Source: ZC4RG30 sp039917615 | GTDB taxonomy: Bacteria; Pseudomonadota; Gammaproteobacteria; Steroidobacterales; Steroidobacteraceae | NCBI GenBank assembly: GCA_039917615.1 | Contig: JBDSJD010000029.1 | Location: 1 to 64,000 of the forward strand | DNA: 64,000 nucleotides | Reading direction: 5' to 3' | Shown here: one piece after another, positions 26,307 to 33,711 of the stretch | Numbering within the stretch: position 1 is the stretch's first letter | Layout: each line of letters begins with the position of its first letter | The notes under the pieces: model-generated | What the model was told of the DNA's origin: nothing | Seen by the model: only the letters and a program-made list of their open reading frames with translations | Database searches by the model: none | Made by a program: the position numbers and the translations under genes

Positions 26307-26603
26307 TTAGCGCAACCGCGCTTCAAGGGCTGCAATACGTTCCAGCAGTTCGATGACCAGGGACGCCCCCGCGGCATTCACGCCGAGGTCGCGCTGCAGC
26401 CGCAGCGCGAGGCGCGCTCGCCGTAACGAATCGCCGCCAAACCGTTGGTCGCCTGCGTTCTGCGCGTCAAACAAGCCATGCTCGACCAGTTCCACGATGC
26501 GCCTGCGCTCCACTGAGCAGACACCGCTGAGCTCATCCAGCGTCAGCCTCAGTTCTTCTTCGACGATCTTGCCGATCAGAACGGGTGTATCAGCAATTGC
26601 CAT
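26307..26603 (-). CDS. cbpM: Chaperone modulator CbpM
   Basis: A 98-residue MerR-like protein (LTLDELSGVCSVERRRIVELVEHGLF, core VERRRIVELVEHGL; RRARLALRLQRDLGVNAAGASLVIELLERI). CbpM binds the J domain of CbpA and inhibits both its co-chaperone and DNA-binding activities. It starts two bases after the cbpA stop, the standard order. Length is normal. Confidence 0.9.
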   Translation of the reverse strand: MAIADTPVLIGKIVEEELRLTLDELSGVCSVERRRIVELVEHGLFDAQNAGDQRFGGDSLRRARLALRLQRDLGVNAAGASLVIELLERIAALEARLR

Positions 26604-26605
26604 GC

Positions 26606-27565
26606 TCAGGCTCCGAGTGCTGCGCGAGGGTTGAAAGGAACAGCCGCGGAGAACGCGCGATACGCTTCGCGTGCCTGCTCGCTGTCTGACGGCGGCAGTA
26701 CGATCTGCAGCGTCGCATACAAATCACCGGGTGGCTCCGACGGCAGACCGCGCCCCCGAAGGCGCAGCCTCGAGCCGGCCTTCGATCCGGCAGGAACCTT
26801 GAGTTCCACCGATCCGGCTGGCGTCGGCACCGCCACGGTTGCGCCAAGCGCCACTTCCCATGGCGCGACGGGCAGATCCAGATGAAGGTCGCGTCCTTCT
26901 GGACGATAGAGCCGGTGCGGCGCGAACTGTACTTCCAGAAAGAGGTCGCCAGGTTTGCCTTCGCCCTGCGGCTTGTCTCCCTGTCCCGCAAGCCGGATGT
27001 GCTGGCCGGCCTGGATGCCCTTCGGAATCCGGACATTCAGCGTCCGATCGCGCAGGTGTGGTCGCCCATCGTCACCCATCGCGGGTACACGCAGCGTCAG
27101 AGCGCGCGTGGCGCCTTCAAGGGTTGCTTCCAGATCGATGACCACGCGCGCGTGATGATCCTCGCCGCGATCAGGGCGGCGATGTGGGCGAGCGCCTGCG
27201 GCGGCACCAAAACCGGCGCGGCCGAACAGCGATTCGAAGAATTCACTCGGATCGCCTTCGAAGGCGAAGCCTTCGTCGCCACCAGCAGGGCCGCGGAATT
27301 CGAACCCTGAAGCCCAGTCGGGTGGTGGCCGGAATTCCTCGCCAGGTTTCGGACCTGAGCCGAGCTGATCATAGGCCGCGCGCTTCTGCGGATCACGCAG
27401 CACTTCGTAGGCCTCGCCTACTTCCTTGAAGCGCTGCTCGGCGTCGGGCTCCTTGCTGACATCCGGGTGGTATTTGCGCGCGAGCTTGCGATACGCCTGC
27501 TTGATCTGCTCGGCGGTGGCGTCGCGCGGCACACCCATGCTGGCGTAGTAGTCCTTGAATTCCAT
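26606..27565 (-). CDS. cbpA: Curved DNA-binding J-domain co-chaperone CbpA
   Basis: A 319-residue DnaJ-class protein without the zinc-finger domain. The J domain is at the N-terminus (DYYASMGVPRDATAEQIKQAYRKLARKYHPDVSKEPD, key motif HPD). A Gly/Phe-like linker follows around residues 80-110 (FRGPAGGDEGFAFEGD), then the two C-terminal beta-barrels (LNVRIPKGIQAGQHIRLAGQG, key IPKGIQAGQ; GSKAGSRLRLRGRGLP). The missing CxxCxGxG repeats and the cbpM partner separate it from DnaJ itself. It stimulates DnaK and binds curved DNA in slow growth. Confidence 0.92.
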   Translation of the reverse strand: MEFKDYYASMGVPRDATAEQIKQAYRKLARKYHPDVSKEPDAEQRFKEVGEAYEVLRDPQKRAAYDQLGSGPKPGEEFRPPPDWASGFEFRGPAGGDEGFAFEGDPSEFFESLFGRAGFGAAAGARPHRRPDRGEDHHARVVIDLEATLEGATRALTLRVPAMGDDGRPHLRDRTLNVRIPKGIQAGQHIRLAGQGDKPQGEGKPGDLFLEVQFAPHRLYRPEGRDLHLDLPVAPWEVALGATVAVPTPAGSVELKVPAGSKAGSRLRLRGRGLPSEPPGDLYATLQIVLPPSDSEQAREAYRAFSAAVPFNPRAALGA

Positions 27566-27748
27566 TTGCGCTCGCTGATGGATGGCGACATAGGGAGTTT
27601 AACTCCGAAACAAGACATGATCCCTATAACACCGGCATCCGGAGCCGGGGGTACATTCGCCATGACGCCTATGTCGTGCGTGATAGGCCGGTTCATGAGT
27701 TCGCACCCATGAGCCGGCCATCGGCTTTCGCCACGCGCCAGCTACTTG

Positions 27749-28240
27749 CTAGTGCCGGTCGTTACGACCGTTACGACCGTTGCGATCGTTGCGATGATCA
27801 TCACGTCGGTCATCTCGTCGGTCATCGCGTCGGTCATCGCGCCTGTTGTCATTGCGATTGTCGCGCCGGTCGTCCCTGCGGTCGTCACGCCAGTCATGCG
27901 AGCGGCGCTCACGATAGCGCGGTACATATACGTCCCGGTACCAGCCATCCTGGACAAAGTACACGGGCCGGAAGCAGGCGTCGTAGCGGTAGCAGTACCG
28001 GCGCCAGTTGCTTGAGTGGTCGCGCGGGACGCGCAGATACACGGGGGCAACATTGCGGTAGCGACGCTCAAGGATCACGGGCTCGCTGTAGAGCAGCCGT
28101 GGCCGGTAGCCATTGTCGATATCCAGCTGCCCATAGAATCCCGGATCCCCCAGGCGGATCGAAATTCCGAGGTTGGCAGCAAGTGCCGGCGTGGCGCAGG
28201 CCGCAGCAGTGAGTGCAAGTGCAGCGATCAGTTTCTTCAT
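27749..28240 (-). CDS. Exported protein with an Arg/Asp repeat tail
   Basis: A 163-residue protein with a clean signal peptide (MKKLIAALALTAAACATPALA). A short Tyr/Arg-rich core follows (LRVPRDHSSNWRRYCYRYDACFRPVYFVQDGWY, key CYRYDAC). The last 50 residues are low-complexity repeats of DRRDD, RNDNRRDD and RNGRNGRND. Proteins of this composition are common in gammaproteobacterial envelopes, but the function is not known. AGGAGA precedes the ATG. The repeat tail is encoded by short tandem DNA repeats and may vary in length between strains. Confidence 0.72.
   Translation of the reverse strand: MKKLIAALALTAAACATPALAANLGISIRLGDPGFYGQLDIDNGYRPRLLYSEPVILERRYRNVAPVYLRVPRDHSSNWRRYCYRYDACFRPVYFVQDGWYRDVYVPRYRERRSHDWRDDRRDDRRDNRNDNRRDDRRDDRRDDRRDDHRNDRNGRNGRNDRH
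27760..27839. repeat. Short tandem repeats encoding the Arg/Asp tail
   Basis: Four 9-base units at 27760-27795 (CGTTACGAC twice, CGTTGCGAT twice) and three 12-base units at 27804-27839 (CGTCGGTCATCT/G). Both unit lengths are multiples of three, so copy-number change would alter the tail without a frameshift. Confidence 0.85.
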
Positions 28241-28393
28241 GGCTCTGTCTCCTGGCTGTCTGGCCCGGCTTGCCGGGGCCTTGGAGACAAGTCTGCCTAA
28301 GGTCGGCTGAACGTCAGCAGAACGAGTCCTGATGGTTGATCTACCTGTGCGGCAGGTGTATTTAGATTGTGTTCCACACGACGAACCACCGCC

Positions 28394-29032
28394 ATGAATA
28401 TCCAAATTCCCGCGCTGCTAGCTATTTTTCTGGCAACCTCTGCCACTGCTGCAGACACGCTTTCGAACACCGACGACGGCCTGGTACTCATTAAGGTGAA
28501 GAACGTCGACCGGGCCTATCAGCGGCCAGGCGCCAGCCTCAAAGGCTACACGGGTGTCGTGATCCGGCCAGTCACGGTCGCCTTCAGCAAAAACTGGAAA
28601 CCGCGCGATTACGGCGCATTCGGAATGAAGAGCGAGGAGGTGGAGCGCATCCGCTCCGATCTCGCGAAGACGGCCAGTGATACTTTCGCCCGCGTGTTAT
28701 CGAAGCGCGGCTATACGATCGCCGCTGCCCCTGGCCCGAACGTGCTCGAAGTGCAGATGGAGATCGTCGACCTGTATGTCAACGGTCCGGACAGCGATGG
28801 GAGCTTTAACCGCACCTACGTTCGTAGCGCCGGCGAGATGCGCCTGCTCGTCACGCTGCGCGACTCAGTCACGGGATCCACGCTGTATCGCACCAGCGAT
28901 TTCGAGCGCGGCGATGAGACCGGTCCGCTGCAATGGGCCACCCGTGTTTTCAATCGAGTTGAAGCGGAGCGAACCTTTGCGGGCTGGGCGCTGCAGTTGG
29001 TCAAGGCGCTAGACGCGGCGAAACAGAATTAG
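28394..29032 (+). CDS. DUF3313-like exported protein
   Basis: A 212-residue protein with a short signal peptide (LLAIFLATSATAAD). The body contains YTGVVIRPVTVAFSKNW, FARVLSKRGYTIAAAPGPNVLEVQ (key GYTIAAAPGPNVLEV), RSAGEMRLLVTLRDSVTGSTLYR and AERTFAGWALQLVKALDAA. This pattern of an adhesin-like lipoprotein core with a conserved T/SGxxLxR strand matches DUF3313 as I remember it. Role unknown. It is transcribed divergently from the Arg/Asp-tail gene. Confidence 0.65.
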   Translation: MNIQIPALLAIFLATSATAADTLSNTDDGLVLIKVKNVDRAYQRPGASLKGYTGVVIRPVTVAFSKNWKPRDYGAFGMKSEEVERIRSDLAKTASDTFARVLSKRGYTIAAAPGPNVLEVQMEIVDLYVNGPDSDGSFNRTYVRSAGEMRLLVTLRDSVTGSTLYRTSDFERGDETGPLQWATRVFNRVEAERTFAGWALQLVKALDAAKQN

Positions 29033-29084
29033 CAGCGGTCAGCTACCTGCAACGGACATTCGCGACGCAATGGCCGTAGTTCAT

Positions 29085-29489
29085 TTACTTCACCGCCGTC
29101 GCGGGCTTGGCCTTCCAACCCTCGTAGGCCCCACGACCTGCGGCAGCAATCTCGTTGAGCTTGTCGCGCAGACCCGATAGATCCGATTCCACGGGAAGCA
29201 TCCTCTTCGATGCCAGCACCATCCACTCGCTGCCGGTCTTGCCCGGCTCGATGCTGATGGCGAATGCCAATCCGATGAGTTGCAACTGGGCTTTCTCCGC
29301 AGCTTTCTGCGTGGGAAAGCGCAGGGAGAACTCAAACAGATGCAGCTTCTTCAGGTCGGACCCTGACTTCGCAAGTTTTTCCAGGCTCTGCGCATCCGGC
29401 GAGCGTTCCTGCGCATGCAGAGTGGGTTGGCGTGCAAGGCAAGTCAACGCCACCAGGCTGATCGCCAGGATCCTTGCGATGCTCTTCAT
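29085..29489 (-). CDS. Exported RraB-like domain protein
   Basis: A 134-residue protein with a signal peptide (LAISLVALTCLARQPTLHAQ) followed by an RraB-like ferredoxin fold: LHLFEFSLRFPTQKAAEKA, WMVLASKRMLPVESDLSGLRDKL (key WMVLASKRMLP) and the ending GAYEGWKAKP, which matches the GEYDGWE-type C-terminus of the RNase E regulator RraB. RraB proper is cytosolic and acidic; an exported copy cannot regulate RNase E, so the fold has been reused. No partner gene is obvious. Confidence 0.68.
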   Translation of the reverse strand: MKSIARILAISLVALTCLARQPTLHAQERSPDAQSLEKLAKSGSDLKKLHLFEFSLRFPTQKAAEKAQLQLIGLAFAISIEPGKTGSEWMVLASKRMLPVESDLSGLRDKLNEIAAAGRGAYEGWKAKPATAVK

Positions 29490-29641
29490 TGCCTACATGC
29501 TTGCTTTTGTTGGTTTCGCTTCTGTTCTGTCATGGTCATCTCCATGGTTTCGGTCGCCAACGAACTGGCGTATGTCGACTTTAGAACCGAAAGGGCTCGG
29601 CCCCGGTCCGGCACCCGCAGGTGTCCGCCGTAGGGGCTGTC

Positions 29642-30466
29642 CTACCTGGAGGACGCTAGGGACTTGGGTGAGTAAGTGTAATGCCACGGTTCGCGCGGAG
29701 ACTCCAACGGGCCGGTAAACCGGCTGCTGCCGGCGCGCACGGCGGACTTCAGCTTCGCCGTCCACCCCGCCGCATCCCAGTCGGAAGCGATCGTCGCGCT
29801 GCGCGGCCCCGCCACAGTCCTACCGCCTTTCTGAATCTGGAAATCGATGGCGCGCATCTGACCATGCGGCGAAAGCCCTGGCGCCGCGAGGGTCGGCGTC
29901 GGTGTCGGCACGTAACCCACCAGAAATTTCCCTGCGGCAGTCCCGATGTCGGCAGCCGACATCGCCCGGACCATCGGGGAGCCCCGCCACTCCAGGAATG
30001 ACGCGAGCAGACGCCTCGCGGCACGCGACACCGATTCGTTGCTGTTCCAGTTGGCGAGTTGCGTGTCGAGGCTGCGAACCTCCGGATTCACCCACAGTGC
30101 GTAGCCCGGATTCGCAGCGGCGAACCGCTCTCGTACCTGCTCAATCTCCGTCTGCATTGCGCGGTTCTCCGGCGACTGGCCGAATGAAACAATTTGTTCG
30201 GCGGTCCAACTCCAGCGATCCGCGAGGCCCGGGCCGGCGCGCAGGTACGACCTCAGGGCCAGCAGGCGGCGATCGGTTCCTTCAATTCGCGCCAGCGCGA
30301 AGGTAACGCGCTGGTTCTGCCCCGCGGCGATGGTATCGATGAGTGCGTCCGCCGGATCCCTTGGCTTGCTTGCTGCGTGCACAGCGCCGGAGATGATGCC
30401 CGTCAGCAGTGCCAGCAATCCGGCGACGAGCGCCGGTCGGAAGTAATGGAGCGGGATCGCCTTCAA
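29642..30466 (-). CDS. Exported protein with M15/VanY-like C-terminal domain
   Basis: A 274-residue protein with an N-terminal membrane or signal segment (ALVAGLLALLTGIISGAVHA). Near the C-terminus His201 and Asp208 in LSPHGQMRAIDF, plus His262 in EPWHYTY, reproduce the zinc-ligand pattern SxHxxGxAxD...WH of M15 D-Ala-D-Ala carboxypeptidases, so peptidoglycan-stem hydrolysis is possible. The usual catalytic Glu before WH is seen as REPWHY (Glu259). The middle region is unassigned. The reading frame begins with TTG, so the start is uncertain. Confidence 0.6.
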   Translation of the reverse strand: MKAIPLHYFRPALVAGLLALLTGIISGAVHAASKPRDPADALIDTIAAGQNQRVTFALARIEGTDRRLLALRSYLRAGPGLADRWSWTAEQIVSFGQSPENRAMQTEIEQVRERFAAANPGYALWVNPEVRSLDTQLANWNSNESVSRAARRLLASFLEWRGSPMVRAMSAADIGTAAGKFLVGYVPTPTPTLAAPGLSPHGQMRAIDFQIQKGGRTVAGPRSATIASDWDAAGWTAKLKSAVRAGSSRFTGPLESPREPWHYTYSPKSLASSR

Positions 30467-30611
30467 AGTGCATTCTCATGCGTTCAGTGTCTGGAGCACC
30501 CGATCAACAAAGATGAACCATGACATGGGCGCTGACAAGTCAGCGCTGCTGGTAGGACCATTCTTACAACGCGTTTCTACGCAACCTTGTTTGGCCGAAG
30601 CGGCGCTTCGT

Positions 30612-31151
30612 TCAGGGCTTGTGACCTGGTTCGATATCGCGGGCCTGCTGATACGTCAGCTGCCCCGCGGCCCGACCAGCCTCCACATTGAGTGGTTCAA
30701 GCAGATGGCCCACATGATCGCCGAGATCGATCTGCTCCAGAACCGAGCCGGTAAACCAGCGCACACAATCGTCGAGGACAGGGACTCCATCCACGTAGTG
30801 CCAGCGCACCTGCGCAAACTTGTCCATCTCGTCGCCCGTCTCTCCACCAAAGAGCTCGGCGATGGCTTTGTTATTTTCATCCACCATGTGTACCGCGAAC
30901 ACGGCCGCGCGCTCCGCGAGTTGAAATGTGTGATTCTTTTTCGAGATACAGGCGAGGAAACGCGGCGGGTGGATGCTGCATTGTGTGGCGAACCCGATGA
31001 GGCAGCCCGTCGGCTCGCCCTGCACAGCAGTGGTGACTATATAGAGCGGGTAGTCGAGTGCTGCGACGAGCCGGGCAAACTCCGAAGCCAACTTCTTGGC
31101 CGACGAATTATTGGTAATAATTTTTTCCCCCGCAGTTCTGTCTCTAACCAT
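30612..31151 (-). CDS. Flavin reductase family protein
   Basis: A 179-residue FMN-binding split-barrel protein: FARLVAALDYPLYIVTTAVQGEPTGCLIGFATQCSIHPPRF (key TGCLIGFATQCSIHPP), FLACISKKNHTF, FAVHMVDE and FGGETGDEMDKF. These match the flavin reductase-like domain (PF01613), which supplies reduced FMN or acts on small substrates. The ATG is five bases after the stop of the BamE-like gene, with a weak CAGGTAGG site, so co-transcription is likely. Confidence 0.85.
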   Translation of the reverse strand: MVRDRTAGEKIITNNSSAKKLASEFARLVAALDYPLYIVTTAVQGEPTGCLIGFATQCSIHPPRFLACISKKNHTFQLAERAAVFAVHMVDENNKAIAELFGGETGDEMDKFAQVRWHYVDGVPVLDDCVRWFTGSVLEQIDLGDHVGHLLEPLNVEAGRAAGQLTYQQARDIEPGHKP

Positions 31152-31156
31152 GCAGC

Positions 31157-31594
31157 CTACCTGAGCTCTGGCTTTTGTACCTTGAGGACTACGCGTTCAC
31201 GCAGCATCACGCTGCCGCTCAGAAATCCGGACGAACCGATTTCCATTGCGTACAGCAACATTCTTCCGCCATCTTCCGTGCGCATCGAAACAGGCGGGCC
31301 GAGCAAGCTGATGACTTCAAGCTCGCTCATGCCTGGCTTTATCAGTAGCCACTTTGATGCATCAAGCCACACGGCATCGTTTGTCGCGCCAGTGGCAGGT
31401 GACGAAGGCCGCCGTTGCCGATCTTCCGGCTGCGGCCACTGCCTTCGCAGCTGCTCTATCTGCTGCGACTGCGTCTGCACGATACGCTCAAGATTTCGCA
31501 CCTCCCGTTCGAGCTGGGACAGCCTCAGGTCGTCCGCTGCGCTGACGGTGATCGGCGCACCAAGCAATGAGAGAGCCAGCATGAAGCGTTTCAT
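31157..31594 (-). CDS. Exported coiled-coil protein with BamE/SmpA-like domain
   Basis: A 145-residue protein: signal peptide (FMLALSLLGAPITVSA), a coiled coil of about 30 residues (LSQLEREVRNLERIVQTQ then QQIEQLRRQW), then a domain with WLLIKPGMSELEVISLLGPP, the turn typical of BamE/OmlA folds (G-M-S-x-x-E-V-x-x-L-L-G-x-P). It lacks a lipobox. AAGGATTG precedes the ATG. It may act in envelope assembly; function is inferred from fold only. Confidence 0.7.
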   Translation of the reverse strand: MKRFMLALSLLGAPITVSAADDLRLSQLEREVRNLERIVQTQSQQIEQLRRQWPQPEDRQRRPSSPATGATNDAVWLDASKWLLIKPGMSELEVISLLGPPVSMRTEDGGRMLLYAMEIGSSGFLSGSVMLRERVVLKVQKPELR

Positions 31595-31902
31595 CGGCAA
31601 TCCTTGCAGCCGGTCCCACCCCGTCCGGGAAGGCCTTTGCGTGCTGATGTGTGAACCAGTCGGTCGAAGTATGTCACCTTCGAGGTCGGCCCGCATTTCG
31701 CCTCCGCCAACCAGGCGGGGGCGCGACCTGTAGGACGTTAAACACACCGGGAGGCGATTCACATTAATTAAAGGACCCTTCTGGGATAAACACATTGTTA
31801 TCCAGATAACCCCAGGCACGCTCGGCCTGCCCTGAATGGGATCTCCTCCACGTGGGGCGTGCCCGTTGGCAAAGGCTGCAGATACTTGACGCAAAAGAGG
31901 GG
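31595..31902. other. Intergenic region between divergent genes, with a GATAA operator candidate
   Basis: This 308-base gap separates the BamE-like gene (minus) from a kinase gene (plus). It contains an inverted repeat GGATAA (31784-31789) / TTATCC (31798-31803) with a third half-site GATAA at 31805-31809, in an AT-richer patch around 31760-31810. I see no gene here; an open antisense frame crosses it without coding character. Confidence 0.5.
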
Positions 31903-33711
31903 ATGAGTCCGTTGATCTCAAAATCTGCAAAGAAGAACCTTCGGGACAACGGAAAGACCAGATCCGCGCCAACCATGCGCGACACGCGCGTGCTCACCTC
32001 ATTCGAGACGATGCAGCTGCTGGCGCCAAGCTTTGCCTCCTACCAGGCTGCTCAGCCCCTGAATCCGCTGAGCATCGAAGAACTTCAGCGCGCCACCTTC
32101 GTGCAGTTTCCCCTTGGCATCAGCTATGCGATGCGCGACGGGACCTTCGTGTGGTGCAATACCGCGTTCGATGAAATGCTGGGTCTCGCCCCGGGCGAGC
32201 ACCAGCACAAATCCATCCATGAATTGACCCAGGACGCAGACGACGAGCAAGCGGATGAGCTCCTCGAATCGCTATGGAATGGGAAGATCGCTTCATACGC
32301 TGTTGAAAAGCACTACCGCAAGCGGGATGGACAATACCTGTGGGTGCGCGTTACAGCCGCCCTGATCCGCAACGGCAACGGCGAGCCAGTCTGTTCGGTG
32401 GGCTTCGTCGAGGATATCTCCTCGCGGAAGGAGGCGGAACTCGCGCTTGAACAGAATCGGCGCATGATTGAAGCCGTCGCCGAGAACGTGCCAGTGGCGC
32501 TGATCGCAAGCGATCAATCCGGCAGGATCACCTTCTCGAACCGGGCCGCCACGGAGCTGCACGCTGTCGGCACTGACTCCCCCGACGGTGACGCAACGGG
32601 ACTCTACCGGGAGGGTTCACAACTTCACCTGGCCGACGGCAAGACTCCATTACTTCCCGATCAGCGGCCGCTGGATCGCGCACTGCGCGGTGAAGTCCTG
32701 ACGAACTTCGAATTCGTTCTGACGCCACGAGATGCCAAGTCGCGCGTGCTTCTGGCCAATGCCTGCCCGTTGACAGGCCCAGGCCACCACCGGCTTGGAG
32801 CCGTCGCGGTGCTGCAGGACATTACCCATTTGCGCGAAACGGAAGCGGAAGTCTCCCGCATACACAGGGATCTCGTCGATGCGTCGCGCCAGGCCGGCAT
32901 GGCGGAAGTGGCGACCAATGTATTGCACAACGTCGGCAATGTTTTGAATAGCGTCACCGTTTCCGCCAGCCTGGTCGCCAACAAGATCCGGCGCAGCAAG
33001 GGCGTGCGACTGAACGAAGTGGCCACGCTCTTGAACGAGAGCAAGGACCGCCTGACACTGTTTCTGGCCGATGACGAGCGAGGTCGACAGCTGCCACTTT
33101 ATCTCGCCAAGCTTGCAACCCAACTGGAAGCCGAACGAGAGGACTGGCTGAAGGAGCTGGCCGGGCTGCGGTCCAACCTGGATCACATCCAACAAGCAGT
33201 ATCGATGCAGCAGGCCCATGCGAAGCGCTGCGCCGTGCCGCAGGATATCTGCCTCTCCGACATCCTGGAGGAGAGTCTGCGAATCAACGCCGAGGCACTG
33301 TCTACCGGCAGAGTCAAGATCAAACGGGACTTTCGCGACGCCCCGAACATGAGCGTGGACAAGCACAAAGTGCTGCAGATACTGGTCAATCTTGTTCGGA
33401 ATGCAAAGCTCGCCTGCGATGAGGCGCTGGGTGGCAGGAAGCTCATTACCCTGCGCGTCCAGACCTTGGAGCAGACGGTGAAGATTTCCGTGGCAGACAA
33501 TGGTGTCGGCATCTCCAGTGAAACGATGCGGCGACTCTTCAATCACGGGTTTACGACCCGCAAGGACGGGCACGGCTTCGGGCTGCACAGCGCAGCCCTC
33601 ACCGCCAAGGAACTCAACGGCACCCTGTCGGCGCACAGCGCAGGACTTGGTTTCGGAGCGACATTCACGCTGGAGCTGCCTCTCACCACCAAGGAGCACG
33701 CAGGTGGCTGA
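31903..33711 (+). CDS. Cytosolic PAS sensor histidine kinase with HNVGN-type H-box
   Basis: A 602-residue kinase without membrane segments. The N-terminal PAS domain is at about 45-190 (FPLGISYAMRDGTFVWCNTAFDEMLGL, key VWCNTAFDEMLG; GFVEDISSRKEAE), and a second PAS lies at about 190-325. The phospho-acceptor block is ATNVLHNVGNVLNSV, a variant in which His is followed by Asn-Val-Gly-Asn instead of the usual acid. The ATPase lobe shows NLVRNAKLA, DNGVGIS and HGFTTRKDGHGFGLHS. AAGAGGGG precedes the ATG. The next gene, a REC-GGDEF-EAL protein, overlaps by 8 bases and is the likely partner. Confidence 0.87.
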   Translation: MSPLISKSAKKNLRDNGKTRSAPTMRDTRVLTSFETMQLLAPSFASYQAAQPLNPLSIEELQRATFVQFPLGISYAMRDGTFVWCNTAFDEMLGLAPGEHQHKSIHELTQDADDEQADELLESLWNGKIASYAVEKHYRKRDGQYLWVRVTAALIRNGNGEPVCSVGFVEDISSRKEAELALEQNRRMIEAVAENVPVALIASDQSGRITFSNRAATELHAVGTDSPDGDATGLYREGSQLHLADGKTPLLPDQRPLDRALRGEVLTNFEFVLTPRDAKSRVLLANACPLTGPGHHRLGAVAVLQDITHLRETEAEVSRIHRDLVDASRQAGMAEVATNVLHNVGNVLNSVTVSASLVANKIRRSKGVRLNEVATLLNESKDRLTLFLADDERGRQLPLYLAKLATQLEAEREDWLKELAGLRSNLDHIQQAVSMQQAHAKRCAVPQDICLSDILEESLRINAEALSTGRVKIKRDFRDAPNMSVDKHKVLQILVNLVRNAKLACDEALGGRKLITLRVQTLEQTVKISVADNGVGISSETMRRLFNHGFTTRKDGHGFGLHSAALTAKELNGTLSAHSAGLGFGATFTLELPLTTKEHAGG

